Shown: positions 1 through 9,100 of the stretch, one piece after another
Position numbering within the stretch: position 1 is the stretch's first letter
How the letters are laid out: the number at the start of each line of letters is the position of its first letter
Assembly (NCBI GenBank): GCA_903911245.1
Contig: CAIWCR010000001.1
Span: 1 to 39,372, forward strand
Reading direction: 5' to 3'
From: an uncultured Parcubacteria group bacterium
GTDB taxonomy: Bacteria > Patescibacteriota > Minisyncoccia > UBA6257 > 2-01-FULL-56-20
Length of the DNA: 39,372 nucleotides
Notes under the pieces: model-generated
The model's database searches: none
Seen by the model: only the letters and a program-made list of their open reading frames with translations
Told to the model about the DNA's origin: nothing
Position numbers and translations under genes: made by a program

Positions 1-154
1 TAGAATATGACAAACCATTTCCACCATTGCCACCCGTTCCATTACTTGATCCCCCATTACTACCAGAAGCACCAGCACCACCACCGCCGCCAGCGCCAGA
101 ACCACTAGGCTGAGAACTTCCACCAGAATTACCTTGTCCACACAAAATCAAACG
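1..154 (-). pseudogene. Partial Gly-rich coding segment running off the left edge; no start codon or N-terminal module visible
   Basis: Minus-frame reads ..LCGQGNSGGSSQPSGSGAGGGGGAGASGSNGGSSNGTGGNGGNGLSYS; in-frame TGA at 155-157 just upstream; no SD or family N-terminus. Confidence 0.4.
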
Positions 155-177
155 TCAAAAATACTACAAAAGAGGAA

Positions 178-591
178 CTAATAAAGTCCGTGTTCGTTGA
201 AACATTTAGTATATTTCTTATCAAATTTCATAATATGAGAAAAAAGATGATTTTCCAAAAGTTCTATCAATTCATAAAGAAGAGCGCCGCTCGCATTCGT
301 ATGATATCGTTCCTTTAATTCACCGAGTTCCACGAGAACATCTGAGTGCGCTTTTTTATGTTCATTAGTCCCTTCATATTTAAAAAGGTCAAAATACTTT
401 TCCTCAGTTCCAAAATGATTCATAAAATAAACTTTAATACGATCAAAAAGACCGTCGACTTCCGTCGGCGAAACAACAACCTTCTCTGCTCGATCATAAA
501 TTTCATTCATAGAGGAAATCATCTCCTTGTGTTGATCGTCAAGAAGCTTTACGTTCACGGCATATTCCGAAGTCCAATTGATTAAAGGCAT
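178..591 (-). CDS. Bacteriohemerythrin (hemerythrin-like oxygen/metal-binding protein)
   Basis: 137 aa with H..K, HF..EE, H..H and H..KFD metal-ligand pattern; TATAAT 6 nt upstream of ATG. Confidence 0.85.
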   Translation of the reverse strand: MPLINWTSEYAVNVKLLDDQHKEMISSMNEIYDRAEKVVVSPTEVDGLFDRIKVYFMNHFGTEEKYFDLFKYEGTNEHKKAHSDVLVELGELKERYHTNASGALLYELIELLENHLFSHIMKFDKKYTKCFNEHGLY

Positions 592-684
592 GTCATAATT
601 ATAAAAACAATTTAGTTTTTATACAAATCGAAACATGTACATTCAAACCACTTTTACCACTAAATAATCTCAAAAAAATAGGGA

Positions 685-710
685 GATCCAATAAGGATCC
701 CCCATAAACA
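685..710 (-). terminator. Intrinsic terminator after the 720..1226 gene
   Basis: Minus strand GGGGATCC-TTATT-GGATCTCCC followed by T-rich run. Confidence 0.6.
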
Positions 711-719
711 ACGCTCGTG

Positions 720-1226
720 CTAGTCTTCCAATCCGTCGTCTCTTTTCTTATCATAGATTTCCCTGTCTATGATGTATGAGATTCCGGAATAGTAGGCGTT
801 CGCAACTTCCAAGATAATCTTCCTGGTGACATTGCCTGAAAAATAGATGACCGAATCTGGTGCGCCACCCTCGAGCCACGGCAACATCCAACCATAGAAA
901 AGAAACACCTTGCCGCCTAGGACGCGAACGGCGAATCCCCGATACCATAGATATCCTTCAACCAAGGGATTCAGCTGTTCATTGAAAGTTCTGCAATCGG
1001 AACTACTTTCCTCTATTGCATAATCTTTCAAAGCAAATCTTTCGGCGTGGACGCATTGCTGGGTTCTATTATAAAACTCGATTTCTTTGATTCGGGTTTT
1101 TTCCAGCAATTTCTGAACCTCTTCATCGGTGCATTTTATTGCACCGGCAGGCAAACCAGAATTTCCCTCTTTGATTTTTCGCTTCCTCGCCTTCTCAAAA
1201 TTCGAATCTATAACTTGTTGAAGCAC
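720..1226 (-). CDS. Uncharacterised protein, paralog of 12676..13023
   Basis: GTG start at 1226 preceded by GGAGGTGAT; shares GA.KCTDEE, GKV...GW..P and GIS motifs with the second copy. Confidence 0.7.
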   Translation of the reverse strand: MLQQVIDSNFEKARKRKIKEGNSGLPAGAIKCTDEEVQKLLEKTRIKEIEFYNRTQQCVHAERFALKDYAIEESSSDCRTFNEQLNPLVEGYLWYRGFAVRVLGGKVFLFYGWMLPWLEGGAPDSVIYFSGNVTRKIILEVANAYYSGISYIIDREIYDKKRDDGLED

Positions 1227-1322
1227 CGATATCACCTCCATTTTATTAATGTGGGAGTACTAAAAAACTTATACCATTTTCTTAAGAAAAAGCAAGTTTT
1301 TCTAAAAAACCGTAAATGTAAA

Positions 1323-2765
1323 CTAATTTGAATTACTCGTGTTACCAAAACTTGTCGGAGGTGTTGTCTGTCCTTCATTCTGTGGCGTAGAGCCTATTCC
1401 AAACATAAAATCATTGCTTGGTATCGTCGGCATGGCAACAGGAGTTGAAAAAAGATATGCACCCTGCGGAACAACAGCAAGATTTCTCAATTTTATAAGT
1501 GCCGCTCTTTGAGTATCGGTAAGTGTTTTATTAACCTCTGCAAATCTCATCGCATAAAGCGCCGAAAGTCGTCCATCAAGTTGTCCATAACGCTCAATCG
1601 AAGAATAAACTAAATCTTTATTAACTGTTCCGCCGTTCATTGCCTTGCGCAATTCAGTTGAAGCCGTAGTTCGAATCTGTGCTATCTCCGCAAGCGCAGA
1701 ACGCTGCTCATCAATAATTCCTGTAATCAGCGCTTTTTGATTCGAATTCAAGACATCAAGAAATCCCTTGCCACTATCTCCGGTTTCAGCGGTACTGATA
1801 AAGTAATCGTTATTGCCCATCGCTGGATAATCCTTCATATAAAAACCACCGAAATACGTTCCGTGGCGTTCAGGGCAAAAATAAACATCGGCATCAAGCC
1901 CTCCCTTATACCAAGAAAATAGTTCGCTGGCATACGTCATAAGCGCCGTATATTCACCATTGTTCAAGCTTTTCTTTATTGTGTCATTTTCAGTAATATC
2001 CGGCCATGACGAATAATTGTCGAATTGCATCTTGGCAAAATACGCTTTCTGATCATCGGTTAAGGAATTTATTACCGCTCCGACTACTAAGGCACGATTA
2101 TAACTCAAATCTGCATCCGTCTTATATAAATCACCCGTATATTGAGAGACGGTCGTAGTACTAAGACCAGTTGATCCAGTGGGAATGCTTCCTTCTAAGT
2201 TACGTCGGAAAGCATTAGTAATCAAAAATCGATTATAGGCAAAATTCGTATATAACGGAGCTTGAACTTTTGCCAATGACACTAATTTTGCTTTTTGATC
2301 ATCGTTTAAAATATATAAAACATTATTTGCTACTCTTGTTAAAAACGTAGTGTTATGTCCGTATCCAGCCGTATCGACATCTCTCATGTATTGAAATCCA
2401 AAAAAATCAGCTACTTTTCCTGGCGGGAAGAAAGTATCAGCACCAGCGCTTCCGGTAATAAACGCAAGACCACTGAATGAAATAGTGGAAAGCTGCGCAT
2501 TATCGCTCATTGCTTGCGCAAGATTATACTGATTGGCCGTCGTTGTGGCATTATTGTTATTTTGAGCAGATGAAACTGCTGGCATATTTAATGGCGCGGG
2601 ATGAGAACCATTTTTCTGCAATGCTTGTCCCACAATTTGTATTGCTTGTGTTGCAACCGCCACCGCTTGCTCACGCATCGCATCAGTTACTGTCGCACTA
2701 TTAGCTTGCACTGAAATAAGCAAAGCTAATGCCATCTGCAAAACCGTTGTCGCAAATGAAGCCAT
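1323..2765 (-). CDS. Secreted protein with repeated LTxxQ (Spy/CpxP-like) motifs
   Basis: Signal-peptide-like MASFATTVLQMALALLISVQANSA; motifs LNDDQKAKL, LTDDQKAYF, LNSNQKALI, LTDTQRAAL. Confidence 0.6.
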   Translation of the reverse strand: MASFATTVLQMALALLISVQANSATVTDAMREQAVAVATQAIQIVGQALQKNGSHPAPLNMPAVSSAQNNNNATTTANQYNLAQAMSDNAQLSTISFSGLAFITGSAGADTFFPPGKVADFFGFQYMRDVDTAGYGHNTTFLTRVANNVLYILNDDQKAKLVSLAKVQAPLYTNFAYNRFLITNAFRRNLEGSIPTGSTGLSTTTVSQYTGDLYKTDADLSYNRALVVGAVINSLTDDQKAYFAKMQFDNYSSWPDITENDTIKKSLNNGEYTALMTYASELFSWYKGGLDADVYFCPERHGTYFGGFYMKDYPAMGNNDYFISTAETGDSGKGFLDVLNSNQKALITGIIDEQRSALAEIAQIRTTASTELRKAMNGGTVNKDLVYSSIERYGQLDGRLSALYAMRFAEVNKTLTDTQRAALIKLRNLAVVPQGAYLFSTPVAMPTIPSNDFMFGIGSTPQNEGQTTPPTSFGNTSNSN

Positions 2766-2875
2766 GTTTTTAATTTTTATTTTTATAATCGAAAGAGTCG
2801 ACTTCAAAATGATATCTTGATTATTATTTTGATACCAGTGGAAATCTTTTCCTCTCCCATCTTTTCAAAACAAAA

Positions 2876-2906
2876 ACCTCGCGACAAGACAGCGGGGAAA
2901 CCTGCT
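2876..2906 (-). terminator. Probable intrinsic terminator after 2930..3832
   Basis: CCCCGC..GCGAGG stem followed by TTTTTGTTTT on the minus strand. Confidence 0.5.
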
Positions 2907-2929
2907 AGATTCTAATTACCAACCACAAA

Positions 2930-3832
2930 CTAATACGTCCTCAAGTCAACCAATAAACCATTTCGATCAAGGAGTAATACCACATCATGAACAGAATCAA
3001 TGATATTATTACCTGTCCATACGCGCCATTCATTCGATAAGAAATCGGAATCATTTCCGTACTTTTTATAACATCCGCCATAATTCAAGTTATTGAGATA
3101 CGCCCGGCACGCGTAATCATTTTGCGGAATCGAAATGCTGTTCATGTCCGGAAACGCACACGAACCAAGCGAATAAATATATTGCTGACAAGCGCCGGTA
3201 AAAGTAGAAATGTCCGATTGATTGACGTACGGACAGTTCGTCGGCAACGCCGGAGTAAATTTATTAACATTGCCAACGTATCCAATACATTTATTAAGTC
3301 GAATATTAAAAGGAGCGGTGTTGGAATACATATTCAATGTTTGACCGTTTTTAAGAAGAATGTCGCCCGGTGCCGTAAGGCCGGATGGATCATAAAGATT
3401 AACCGCTTGCGGGATATATTCTCCGCTCTTATTTGATTTTATTTCCCAACCAGTCACATCAATCGAGGTCGTTGCATTGGAAGAATTATAAAGCGAAATA
3501 ATACCATATGAATAAACGCTTCCGGCGGACAAGCCCCCAAGCCGAATCTTATGAAAAAATGGGGATAGCTGCGCCTCGGTATATCCCGCTGGAATATCAA
3601 TCGGATTGATTGATGTTACAACCCCCGATCCATTCTGCGTACTACTTCCTGATGCAGAAAAAAATGATCCACCCGGCATAAACGGATTTTGCGATGATGT
3701 GCCACTCGAAAAATTCGGAGAAAACGAAGAAACAGAACCTATTAATTTTCCGATAATTCCCGAATTAAAAGCGTATAAAATAACACCAAGAACGACAACG
3801 ATAAAAATTATTTTTCCGATTTTTTCTTCCAT
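2930..3832 (-). CDS. Membrane-anchored/secreted protein with lamin-tail-domain-like region
   Basis: N-terminal TM helix; I.LYN.S....DVTGWEI.S..SGEYIP...GDILLKNGQTL and NEWRVWTG..I.DS.HDVVLLLD..G.LVD pattern. Confidence 0.55.
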   Translation of the reverse strand: MEEKIGKIIFIVVVLGVILYAFNSGIIGKLIGSVSSFSPNFSSGTSSQNPFMPGGSFFSASGSSTQNGSGVVTSINPIDIPAGYTEAQLSPFFHKIRLGGLSAGSVYSYGIISLYNSSNATTSIDVTGWEIKSNKSGEYIPQAVNLYDPSGLTAPGDILLKNGQTLNMYSNTAPFNIRLNKCIGYVGNVNKFTPALPTNCPYVNQSDISTFTGACQQYIYSLGSCAFPDMNSISIPQNDYACRAYLNNLNYGGCYKKYGNDSDFLSNEWRVWTGNNIIDSVHDVVLLLDRNGLLVDLRTY

Positions 3833-3833
3833 G

Positions 3834-6704
3834 TTAAATGACGATATTTATTATTTTTTTAGGAACATAGATCGTCTTTTTGGGTTTTTGTCCGGCAAGT
3901 ACCGATTTTATCTTTTCGCTTTCAAACGCGATTTTAAGCGCCGATAATTCATCGATCGAAGCATCAACCGTAATAGTTTCCCTTGTCTTGCCATTTATTT
4001 GCACAGCAAGAACAACAGAATCCTCCTTAATAAGAGATTCATTGCATAACGGCCATACAGAACAATGAATTGATGATTCTTTTTTCAAAACTTCGTGCCA
4101 TATTTCTTCCGTAATATGCGGCGCAAATGGTGTGCAAAGCTTCAGAAACATTTCAAGCTGTTCCCGTGAACATCCATCGTCCTCAAGTCCGCGAAGAAGA
4201 ATCATAAGGGCGCTTATGGCGGTATTATAATGAAGGTTTTCAATATCGTCAGTTACTTTTTTTATTGTTTTATGAAGAAGCGTCGTAACGCTCTGCTTTT
4301 TTTCTCCTTCTTTTTCTTTCAAATTTTCCGCTAGGCGCCATAGGCGATTCAAAAAGCGATCGATTCCAAGAATGCCGCTATCGCGAAAATCCCCTCCCTG
4401 TTCAAACGGCGCAAGGAACATGAGATACATTCTTAAGGTATCGGCTCCGAAATTCTTGATATATTCATCAGGATTGATGATATTTCCTTTTGATTTCGAC
4501 ATTTTCGCGCCGTCTTTAATAACAAGTCCGTGAGCACGGAATTTTTTGAATGGCTCCTCAAAATCAATAAACTTCCAATCATGAAGCGCCATCGTAACGA
4601 ATCGAACATAAAGAAGATGGAGAACGGAATGTTCCGCGCCGCCGATATACATATCAACCGGAAGCCATTTTTTTTCTTTCGCTTTATCAATAGGAGTGCT
4701 CTCGTCGTTCGGATTCAAATAACGCAAATAATACCATGCCGAATCAAGGAATGTGTCTGACACGTCTGTTTCCCGACGCGCAACGCCATGACACAAAGGA
4801 CATTTTATCTCATAAAAGTCTTTGACCGAAGCAAGCGGCGATTGTCCCGATCCTGTTGGACGAAAATCTTTTACATAAGGAAGCTTTACGGGAAGATCTT
4901 CTTCGGGCACCGCATACCAGCCAGGCATGTCAGTATGTTCTCCCTTTTTTTCCGTCGCGCATGCCTCGCAAAAAATCATCGGAATCGGCGGGCCCCAGTA
5001 TCGCTGGCGCGAAATCAGCCAATCGCGAAGACGGAATTGCGTTTTTTTCTCGCCATGAGCGAATTCGATAATTTCCTTTTTTGCCGCCTCGGAATCAAGA
5101 CCATCAAACTTTCCAGAATTGATCAAAAATCCTTCTCCTGTATAAACTCGGTCACCATTTTCAAGCCATTCCAAAACAAAAGGTAATTCAGAAACGGGAA
5201 TTAATGATTTAAGATCGCTTCTCGGAATCCATTCAATATCATGCAATTCTTTTTCTTCCACTGATAATTCCTTTTTTTCTTCATCATCAAGTTCGAAAAG
5301 AAACGTCGTTGATAAGACTAATCGGTTCACATTTTTATGTGCCGCAAAAAATTCAGCAAAAATCTTCATCGGCATTTCTTTTACAAGATGAAAATTCTGA
5401 TATCCTGTTTCTTCGCGAATTTCACGTTCTGCAGCAGCAACAGCCGTTTCCCCTTTTTCAATACCGCCCGTAACTGGCGTAAGCCATGGAAACTTCTTTG
5501 AACGCAAAGCAATAAATTCGTCTTTGGTAGGATGCTTTACAAAGCAATGAATAATTTCGCGAGTCGTATTTTCTTTTCCTTCTTGCGGAGGATTTTCTTC
5601 ATCTCGCACCTTCGGAGCAATTACTTGTCGAATCAACAAATCAAATTTTTTCGCAAATTCAAAATCACGCTCGTCATGTGCCGGTACTGCCATAATGGCG
5701 CCAGTACCATATGAACCCAAAACATAATCCGCAACCCAAATCGGAATTTCTTCGCCGTTTACCGGATTGATTGCTTTCACGCCCTTCAGCTCAACTCCTG
5801 TTTTATCTTTTCCCTCTATTAATCGCTCCTCAATCGGCTTTGCTATCGATTTTGCCACATAATCCGCAACTTCTTTTTGATTTTTAATATTAACTTCCAA
5901 TTCTCGTATCAATTCATGCTCCGGTGCCAAAACCAAATACGTCGCTCCAAACAAAGTGTCAGGACGCGTTGTAAAAACTTTTATTTCGAATTCTGAATCC
6001 ACTATCTTAAACGTTATTTCCGCTCCCTCTGATTTCCCTATCCAATTTTTCTGTGCAATTTTAACCTTTTCCGACCAATCAAGTTTTTCAATATTTTTCA
6101 AAAGCTTATCGGCGTAATGCGTAATCTTCAAAAACCATTGTTCGAGGTCTCGTTTTTCAACAACAGAATTACATCGTTCGCATTTTCCGTTTTCTACCTG
6201 TTCATCAGCAAGAACCGTTTTGCATGACGGACACCAATTCACCGCCTGCTTTTTCCGATACGCCAAACCATGTTTCCACATCTGAACGAAAATCCACTGT
6301 GTCCAGCGATAATATTCCGGATCATACGTTTCCAATCGCTCATCCCAAGCAAATCCATTTCCAATCGACGCAAGCTGATCATAAAACCGCTTTTCAGAAG
6401 TCTTTGCTTGATCAGCAGGATGCGTCCCGACTTTCAATGCATAATTTTCTGAATGAATACCAAAACCATCCAATCCTATCGGCTCAAATACATCATGTCC
6501 CTGCATCCTCTTGAATCTTCCATAAATATCGCTTCCCGTAAAAGCATACATGTTTCCTACGTGCAATCCCTCGGCTGACGGATACGGAAACATCATTAAA
6601 TTATAAAAAGGAGCTTTTGCGCCGCTAAAATCAGGCTCATAAACCCTTTCTTTGAGCCATTGTTTCTGCCATTTTGATTCTACCCTTTTATGGTCATATT
6701 TCAT
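3834..6704 (-). CDS. leuS: Leucyl-tRNA synthetase with inserted Nudix domain
   Basis: PYPSAEGLHVGN (HIGH), KMSKSKGN, editing domain; internal GGIEKGETAVAAAEREIREETGY matches Nudix box GX5EX7REUXEEXGU. Confidence 0.95.
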   Translation of the reverse strand: MKYDHKRVESKWQKQWLKERVYEPDFSGAKAPFYNLMMFPYPSAEGLHVGNMYAFTGSDIYGRFKRMQGHDVFEPIGLDGFGIHSENYALKVGTHPADQAKTSEKRFYDQLASIGNGFAWDERLETYDPEYYRWTQWIFVQMWKHGLAYRKKQAVNWCPSCKTVLADEQVENGKCERCNSVVEKRDLEQWFLKITHYADKLLKNIEKLDWSEKVKIAQKNWIGKSEGAEITFKIVDSEFEIKVFTTRPDTLFGATYLVLAPEHELIRELEVNIKNQKEVADYVAKSIAKPIEERLIEGKDKTGVELKGVKAINPVNGEEIPIWVADYVLGSYGTGAIMAVPAHDERDFEFAKKFDLLIRQVIAPKVRDEENPPQEGKENTTREIIHCFVKHPTKDEFIALRSKKFPWLTPVTGGIEKGETAVAAAEREIREETGYQNFHLVKEMPMKIFAEFFAAHKNVNRLVLSTTFLFELDDEEKKELSVEEKELHDIEWIPRSDLKSLIPVSELPFVLEWLENGDRVYTGEGFLINSGKFDGLDSEAAKKEIIEFAHGEKKTQFRLRDWLISRQRYWGPPIPMIFCEACATEKKGEHTDMPGWYAVPEEDLPVKLPYVKDFRPTGSGQSPLASVKDFYEIKCPLCHGVARRETDVSDTFLDSAWYYLRYLNPNDESTPIDKAKEKKWLPVDMYIGGAEHSVLHLLYVRFVTMALHDWKFIDFEEPFKKFRAHGLVIKDGAKMSKSKGNIINPDEYIKNFGADTLRMYLMFLAPFEQGGDFRDSGILGIDRFLNRLWRLAENLKEKEGEKKQSVTTLLHKTIKKVTDDIENLHYNTAISALMILLRGLEDDGCSREQLEMFLKLCTPFAPHITEEIWHEVLKKESSIHCSVWPLCNESLIKEDSVVLAVQINGKTRETITVDASIDELSALKIAFESEKIKSVLAGQKPKKTIYVPKKIINIVI

Positions 6705-6867
6705 GGTCTTGATCTATTTTAAAATTTGGTAAATAAGCAATTGCCTCGCCGAAGACTTGGCAAAGGTGGGCCACTTAGCCTCTGTCTTGCAATGATCGTA
6801 TTTCATAATGCTTATCCCTATTGTAGCGAACGAAGCACAATCTGTCATCTTTCGGGGAATAATAAAA

Positions 6868-6888
6868 ACCCGGACCATAAGTCCGGGT
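6868..6888 (-). terminator. Intrinsic terminator after 6906..7364
   Basis: ACCCGGAC-TTATG-GTCCGGGT followed by TTTTATT on the minus strand. Confidence 0.75.
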
Positions 6889-6905
6889 AGAGAAAGGATA
6901 AAAAA

Positions 6906-7364
6906 TTATTTGATAAGTATGGCGAAAGACTCTGAGCCGCTTAAACGACATCCTAAATAACAGTAATTTTTCCGCCATTTTTTCCCGGCAAAATGCAGAT
7001 ATGAAACATACCGGCTACACTGTTGATTGGAAAAAATAGTCCCAAGAAAATATACATTTCCTTCTTTCCAGCTCCCGGGAATCAAGTCCTGCTCCTCCAA
7101 TAAATAATCAAGGATGATATCATTGAGCGGTAATGCGTTTAAGAAGCGTTCCAATATTTCCTGCGCATTAATAATACTTATTGCTTCTTTGGGCATTGGA
7201 AAACGAAGCACTTCTCGGTTGTTTATATATAGTCTATCATCGCGATTCTCAATTTCCACCTTACCAATCCCAAGATGACGGGCTCCCTCACCTTTCAGGT
7301 TCCATCCAATGGGAATATGTGGCAATACATTGGTATCGAGCCTACCTTTTTCCTGAATTATCAC
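6906..7364 (-). CDS. Hypothetical protein
   Basis: GTG start preceded by AAGGAG; overlaps/couples with upstream TGA at 7367; own terminator. Confidence 0.6.
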   Translation of the reverse strand: MIIQEKGRLDTNVLPHIPIGWNLKGEGARHLGIGKVEIENRDDRLYINNREVLRFPMPKEAISIINAQEILERFLNALPLNDIILDYLLEEQDLIPGSWKEGNVYFLGTIFSNQQCSRYVSYLHFAGKKWRKNYCYLGCRLSGSESFAILIK

Positions 7365-7366
7365 AA

Positions 7367-7558
7367 TCAATCTTCTCCTTCTTTTTCTTTGCAATTATTA
7401 TGGAAAGCAATAATTTCACCGGTCACTGGATTGTGAATTGAGCAAATTTCCAAAAAAAACTTTTTAATTTTTTTTGTTTTTGTTTTAGAAGAAAAGGTGA
7501 CACCGAGGATGTTTCCACTTTTCATTTCAACTTCTATATATTTCGCTTTTCTTACCAA
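7367..7558 (-). CDS. Small basic hypothetical protein
   Basis: TTG start preceded by AGAGGGGAT; TTGACA-17-CATTAT promoter-like element upstream. Confidence 0.5.
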   Translation of the reverse strand: MVRKAKYIEVEMKSGNILGVTFSSKTKTKKIKKFFLEICSIHNPVTGEIIAFHNNCKEKEGED

Positions 7559-7650
7559 AATAAATCCCCTCTTTTTTAATTTTTTTGAACTAAATGAATA
7601 ATGCCAAATATACAACTATTTGTCAATAAAAATCATCCAAAAAATAAAAG

Positions 7651-7672
7651 GCACTGGATTTCTCCAGCGCCA
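7651..7672 (-). terminator. Intrinsic terminator after 7685..7879
   Basis: GGCGCTGGA-GAAA-TCCAGTGCC then TTTTATTTTTT on minus strand. Confidence 0.7.
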
Positions 7673-7684
7673 GATGCTTCCTAA

Positions 7685-7879
7685 CTAAGAACTACGAATT
7701 GATGATCTCGTTCCACGAGCACAATGATAACAAAGACCATTTGGCTCAAGAAGACCATCGCTATCTCCACAGCGATGACATCCGTACGTTTCTTTCGAAA
7801 CGAGAGATAGTTTCAAACAATCTTTGGGGCAGTCAATCGGACACGCAATACATCCGAAGGTGCAGTCTTTTTCCACCAA
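7685..7879 (-). CDS. Cys-rich zinc-ribbon-like mini-protein, related to its upstream neighbour
   Basis: TTG start after GGGGGG; C..GC.AC..DC..DC...C..CGDSDGL...GLCYHC. Confidence 0.6.
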   Translation of the reverse strand: MVEKDCTFGCIACPIDCPKDCLKLSLVSKETYGCHRCGDSDGLLEPNGLCYHCARGTRSSIRSS

Positions 7880-7891
7880 TATTCCCCCCTA

Positions 7892-8101
7892 CTAAGATGA
7901 GTGTGCAACTCCTTTAGTTTCATGAGAACACGAAAGGCATATTCCAGAACGTGTAAGCCCTGGCATTTCTTTGCCACATTTTTGACATCGGGAATGCTTT
8001 GAAGCGTGACCATTCCTTACGATATTATGCCTCGATGAACATTCCTCTATGAAACAAATGACGCAATTCCTGTTGCAGGGCGGAAAAACACTTTTCTCCA
8101 T
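7892..8101 (-). CDS. Cys-rich zinc-ribbon-like mini-protein
   Basis: ATG start after AGGAGGGGAT; C..NC.IC..EC...C.KCGKEMPGL..SGICLSC. Confidence 0.65.
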   Translation of the reverse strand: MEKSVFPPCNRNCVICFIEECSSRHNIVRNGHASKHSRCQKCGKEMPGLTRSGICLSCSHETKGVAHSS

Positions 8102-8191
8102 ACTATCCCCTCCTATTTTAAAATAAATTTGCTGATAAAAAGATACTACAAAAAACGATTTACGTCAATGTTTCTACGAAAACGATTGTAA

Positions 8192-9073
8192 TTAAATCCC
8201 CAAAACTCGCTTTGCATTTTTTGCAATATTGTCCGCCATTTCTTCCGTTGAAATATTTTTAAGCTGCGCGAGCTTCTTCACTACTTCAATCACATATGCT
8301 GGTTCGTTGCGCTTGCCACGATACGGCACCGGTGCAACATATGGCGCATCGGTTTCAGAAAGGATCCTATCAAGCGGGAGAAACCGAATCAGTTCATCAT
8401 AATTCCCAATCGTTTTTCCTTTGGGTGGGGGGAACGTGATAACGCCAGCGAAAGTGAATGAAAATCCAAGTTCTAAAAGTTCTTTGGCTTCATCGATAGT
8501 TCCGGAGAAAAAATGCATTATGCCGGGATTATCGACGTTGCACGTTGATAACGATCTTTGTTCATGAAAAATGGAAATGAGATCAGGAATTGCTTCGCGA
8601 CAATGAATCATAAGTGGCTTTCCAACTTCGGACGCAAGCTTCATGTGCGCAACAAAAACATCTTTTTGTTTTTGTATTTGCGTTTCGCGTGGCTCACATT
8701 CATTGAAATGAAAATAATCAAGACCACACTCGCCTATTGCCACGACTTTTGGATGCTGTGCCATTTTTTTATAATACTCGTAGTCAAATTCTTCTCCCTC
8801 GCTCACGAGTGTTTTCTTCATTTCTCCACCGCCAAGCTCATCAATATCATGATATGATCGTGTCGTATGTGTCGGATGTAAGCCAACCGTTGCATATACA
8901 CCGTCATGTTTCCCTGCAAGTGCAATAGCATTTTCAGAAGTATCGCGCTGAGTTCCGATGTTCACAAATCGAACACCGTTTTTGAGTGCGCGATCAACAA
9001 CGGCATCACGATCGCCGTCGTATGCCGCAAATTGTACGTGCGTATGCGCGTCAAGAAAAGAAAATGATTTCAT
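8192..9073 (-). CDS. tatD: TatD family hydrolase/DNase
   Basis: FLDAHTHVQF, IGECGLDYFHF, MIHCREA, SETDAPYVAP motifs. Confidence 0.92.
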   Translation of the reverse strand: MKSFSFLDAHTHVQFAAYDGDRDAVVDRALKNGVRFVNIGTQRDTSENAIALAGKHDGVYATVGLHPTHTTRSYHDIDELGGGEMKKTLVSEGEEFDYEYYKKMAQHPKVVAIGECGLDYFHFNECEPRETQIQKQKDVFVAHMKLASEVGKPLMIHCREAIPDLISIFHEQRSLSTCNVDNPGIMHFFSGTIDEAKELLELGFSFTFAGVITFPPPKGKTIGNYDELIRFLPLDRILSETDAPYVAPVPYRGKRNEPAYVIEVVKKLAQLKNISTEEMADNIAKNAKRVLGI

Positions 9074-9100
9074 AAAAAATAAAACGTTCGAATATTACTG

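Noticed and set aside
6775-6978. 67-aa minus ORF MAEKLLLFRMSFK...
   Set aside because: Spans the terminator at 6868..6888 and overlaps the 3' end of the better-supported 6906..7364 gene in another frame.
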